Below are positions 63,616-64,000 of a stretch of DNA of 64,000 nucleotides, in pieces. A program made the position numbers and the translations under genes. A model generated the notes under the pieces. It was not told the origin of the DNA, made no database searches, and was given only the letters and a program-made list of their open reading frames with translations. The stretch comes from Fen-1273 sp963748405 (lineage in GTDB: Bacteria; Bacteroidota; Ignavibacteria; UBA10030; UBA6906), in assembly GCA_963748405.1 (NCBI GenBank), contig CAVVIT010000002.1:186001-250000 (forward strand), given 5' to 3'. Position 1 is the stretch's first letter, and every line of letters begins with the position of its first letter.

Positions 63616-64000
63616 ATGCTGTATTATCTGATCGATCATATTGACCGCCTGTATCACATCCCGGGAGCAGGGCTCGTCCGGTACATCACGTTCCGGGCGG
63701 CGGCGGCGGCGGTGACGGCCCTGGTGATCGCGTTCTGGCTCGGACCGAAGATCATCAGGAGGCTGAAAGAGCACCAGATCGGCGAAGCCGCGAAGGTCGA
63801 GGCCCCGAAGACCCACCTGGCGAAAGCGGGGACGCCGACGATGGGGGGGCTCATCGTCCTGGCCTCGGTCATCGTGCCGACCCTGCTGTGGGCGAATGTC
63901 GGCAACGTGTACATCATGCTCATCGTGTTCGTCACGGCGACGCTCGGGGCCGTCGGCTTCCTCGACGATTTCCTGAAGGTGGTCAAGAAGAAGCCCACGG
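63616..64000 (+). CDS. mraY: Phospho-MurNAc-pentapeptide transferase MraY, partial
   Basis: MraY makes lipid I. The first 128 residues are in the window and run off the right edge. They contain KTHLAKAGTPTMGGLIVL and LGAVGFLDDFLKVVKKK, the family hallmarks (the Asp pair binds magnesium), and three membrane helices. The ATG at 63616 is three bases past the murF stop. Confidence 0.97.
   Translation, partial: MLYYLIDHIDRLYHIPGAGLVRYITFRAAAAAVTALVIAFWLGPKIIRRLKEHQIGEAAKVEAPKTHLAKAGTPTMGGLIVLASVIVPTLLWANVGNVYIMLIVFVTATLGAVGFLDDFLKVVKKKPT

Overview
The window is a GC-rich (about 60% by eye), densely packed bacterial chromosome segment centred on the replication origin. The cell is a diderm: there are SurA-type chaperones, lipoprotein signals, a TonB-family protein, a YidC with a large periplasmic domain, and a MurE carrying the DNPR motif of meso-diaminopimelate-adding enzymes. 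A Bacteroidetes-style omega subunit, the yicC-gmk-rpoZ-coaBC order and a few promoters resembling the TAnnTTTG type suggest the FCB group (Bacteroidota/Ignavibacteriota/Chlorobiota relatives). That placement is inference, because no rRNA gene is present.

Layout. 1-1.7 kb: miaB and a TPR lipoprotein-like/periplasmic gene running off the left edge. 2-6.4 kb: pta, nfo and a secreted M1 aminopeptidase. 6.4-11.5 kb: an envelope-sensing block with LiaI/LiaF-like membrane proteins, a LytS-type kinase, a secreted glycoside hydrolase and a LytTR regulator. 11.5-17.3 kb: cdd, an amino-acid permease, a lone AmrS radical-SAM enzyme, a TPR-TonB hybrid and a family 2 glycosyltransferase. 17.3-23.6 kb (minus strand): yicC-gmk-rpoZ-coaBC-UDG-dnaB-DUF1460 operon. 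23.7-27.6 kb: rqcH, a ketopantoate reductase and a Cys/Met PLP enzyme. 27.7-35.4 kb: three SurA-like secretion chaperones, then a MoxR ATPase and a VWA membrane protein. One of the chaperones carries an embedded OmpA-like domain.

Origin region. 35.4-44.8 kb, minus strand: gyrA, gyrB, dciA, recF, dnaN and dnaA. The dnaA-rpmH gap holds a cluster of DnaA boxes. The dnaN-dnaA gap holds an AT-rich stretch with weaker boxes, so the origin may be bipartite. To the right, on the plus strand, are rpmH-rnpA-yidD-yidC-mnmE-mnmG-rsmG. Two parS sites sit in the mnmE-mnmG and mnmG-rsmG gaps. The usual parAB pair after rsmG is replaced by murQ and mfd.

56.5-64 kb is the dcw cluster: mraZ (with three GTGGG operator repeats), rsmH, ftsL, ftsI with two PASTA domains, murE, murF and the start of mraY.

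No tRNA, rRNA, CRISPR array, insertion sequence or prophage was seen. The window is conserved core genome rather than an island. The points most worth following are the PPIase-OmpA fusion, the basic GyrA tail entered through an A9 tract, the parS/oriC architecture and the kinase-hydrolase-regulator block.
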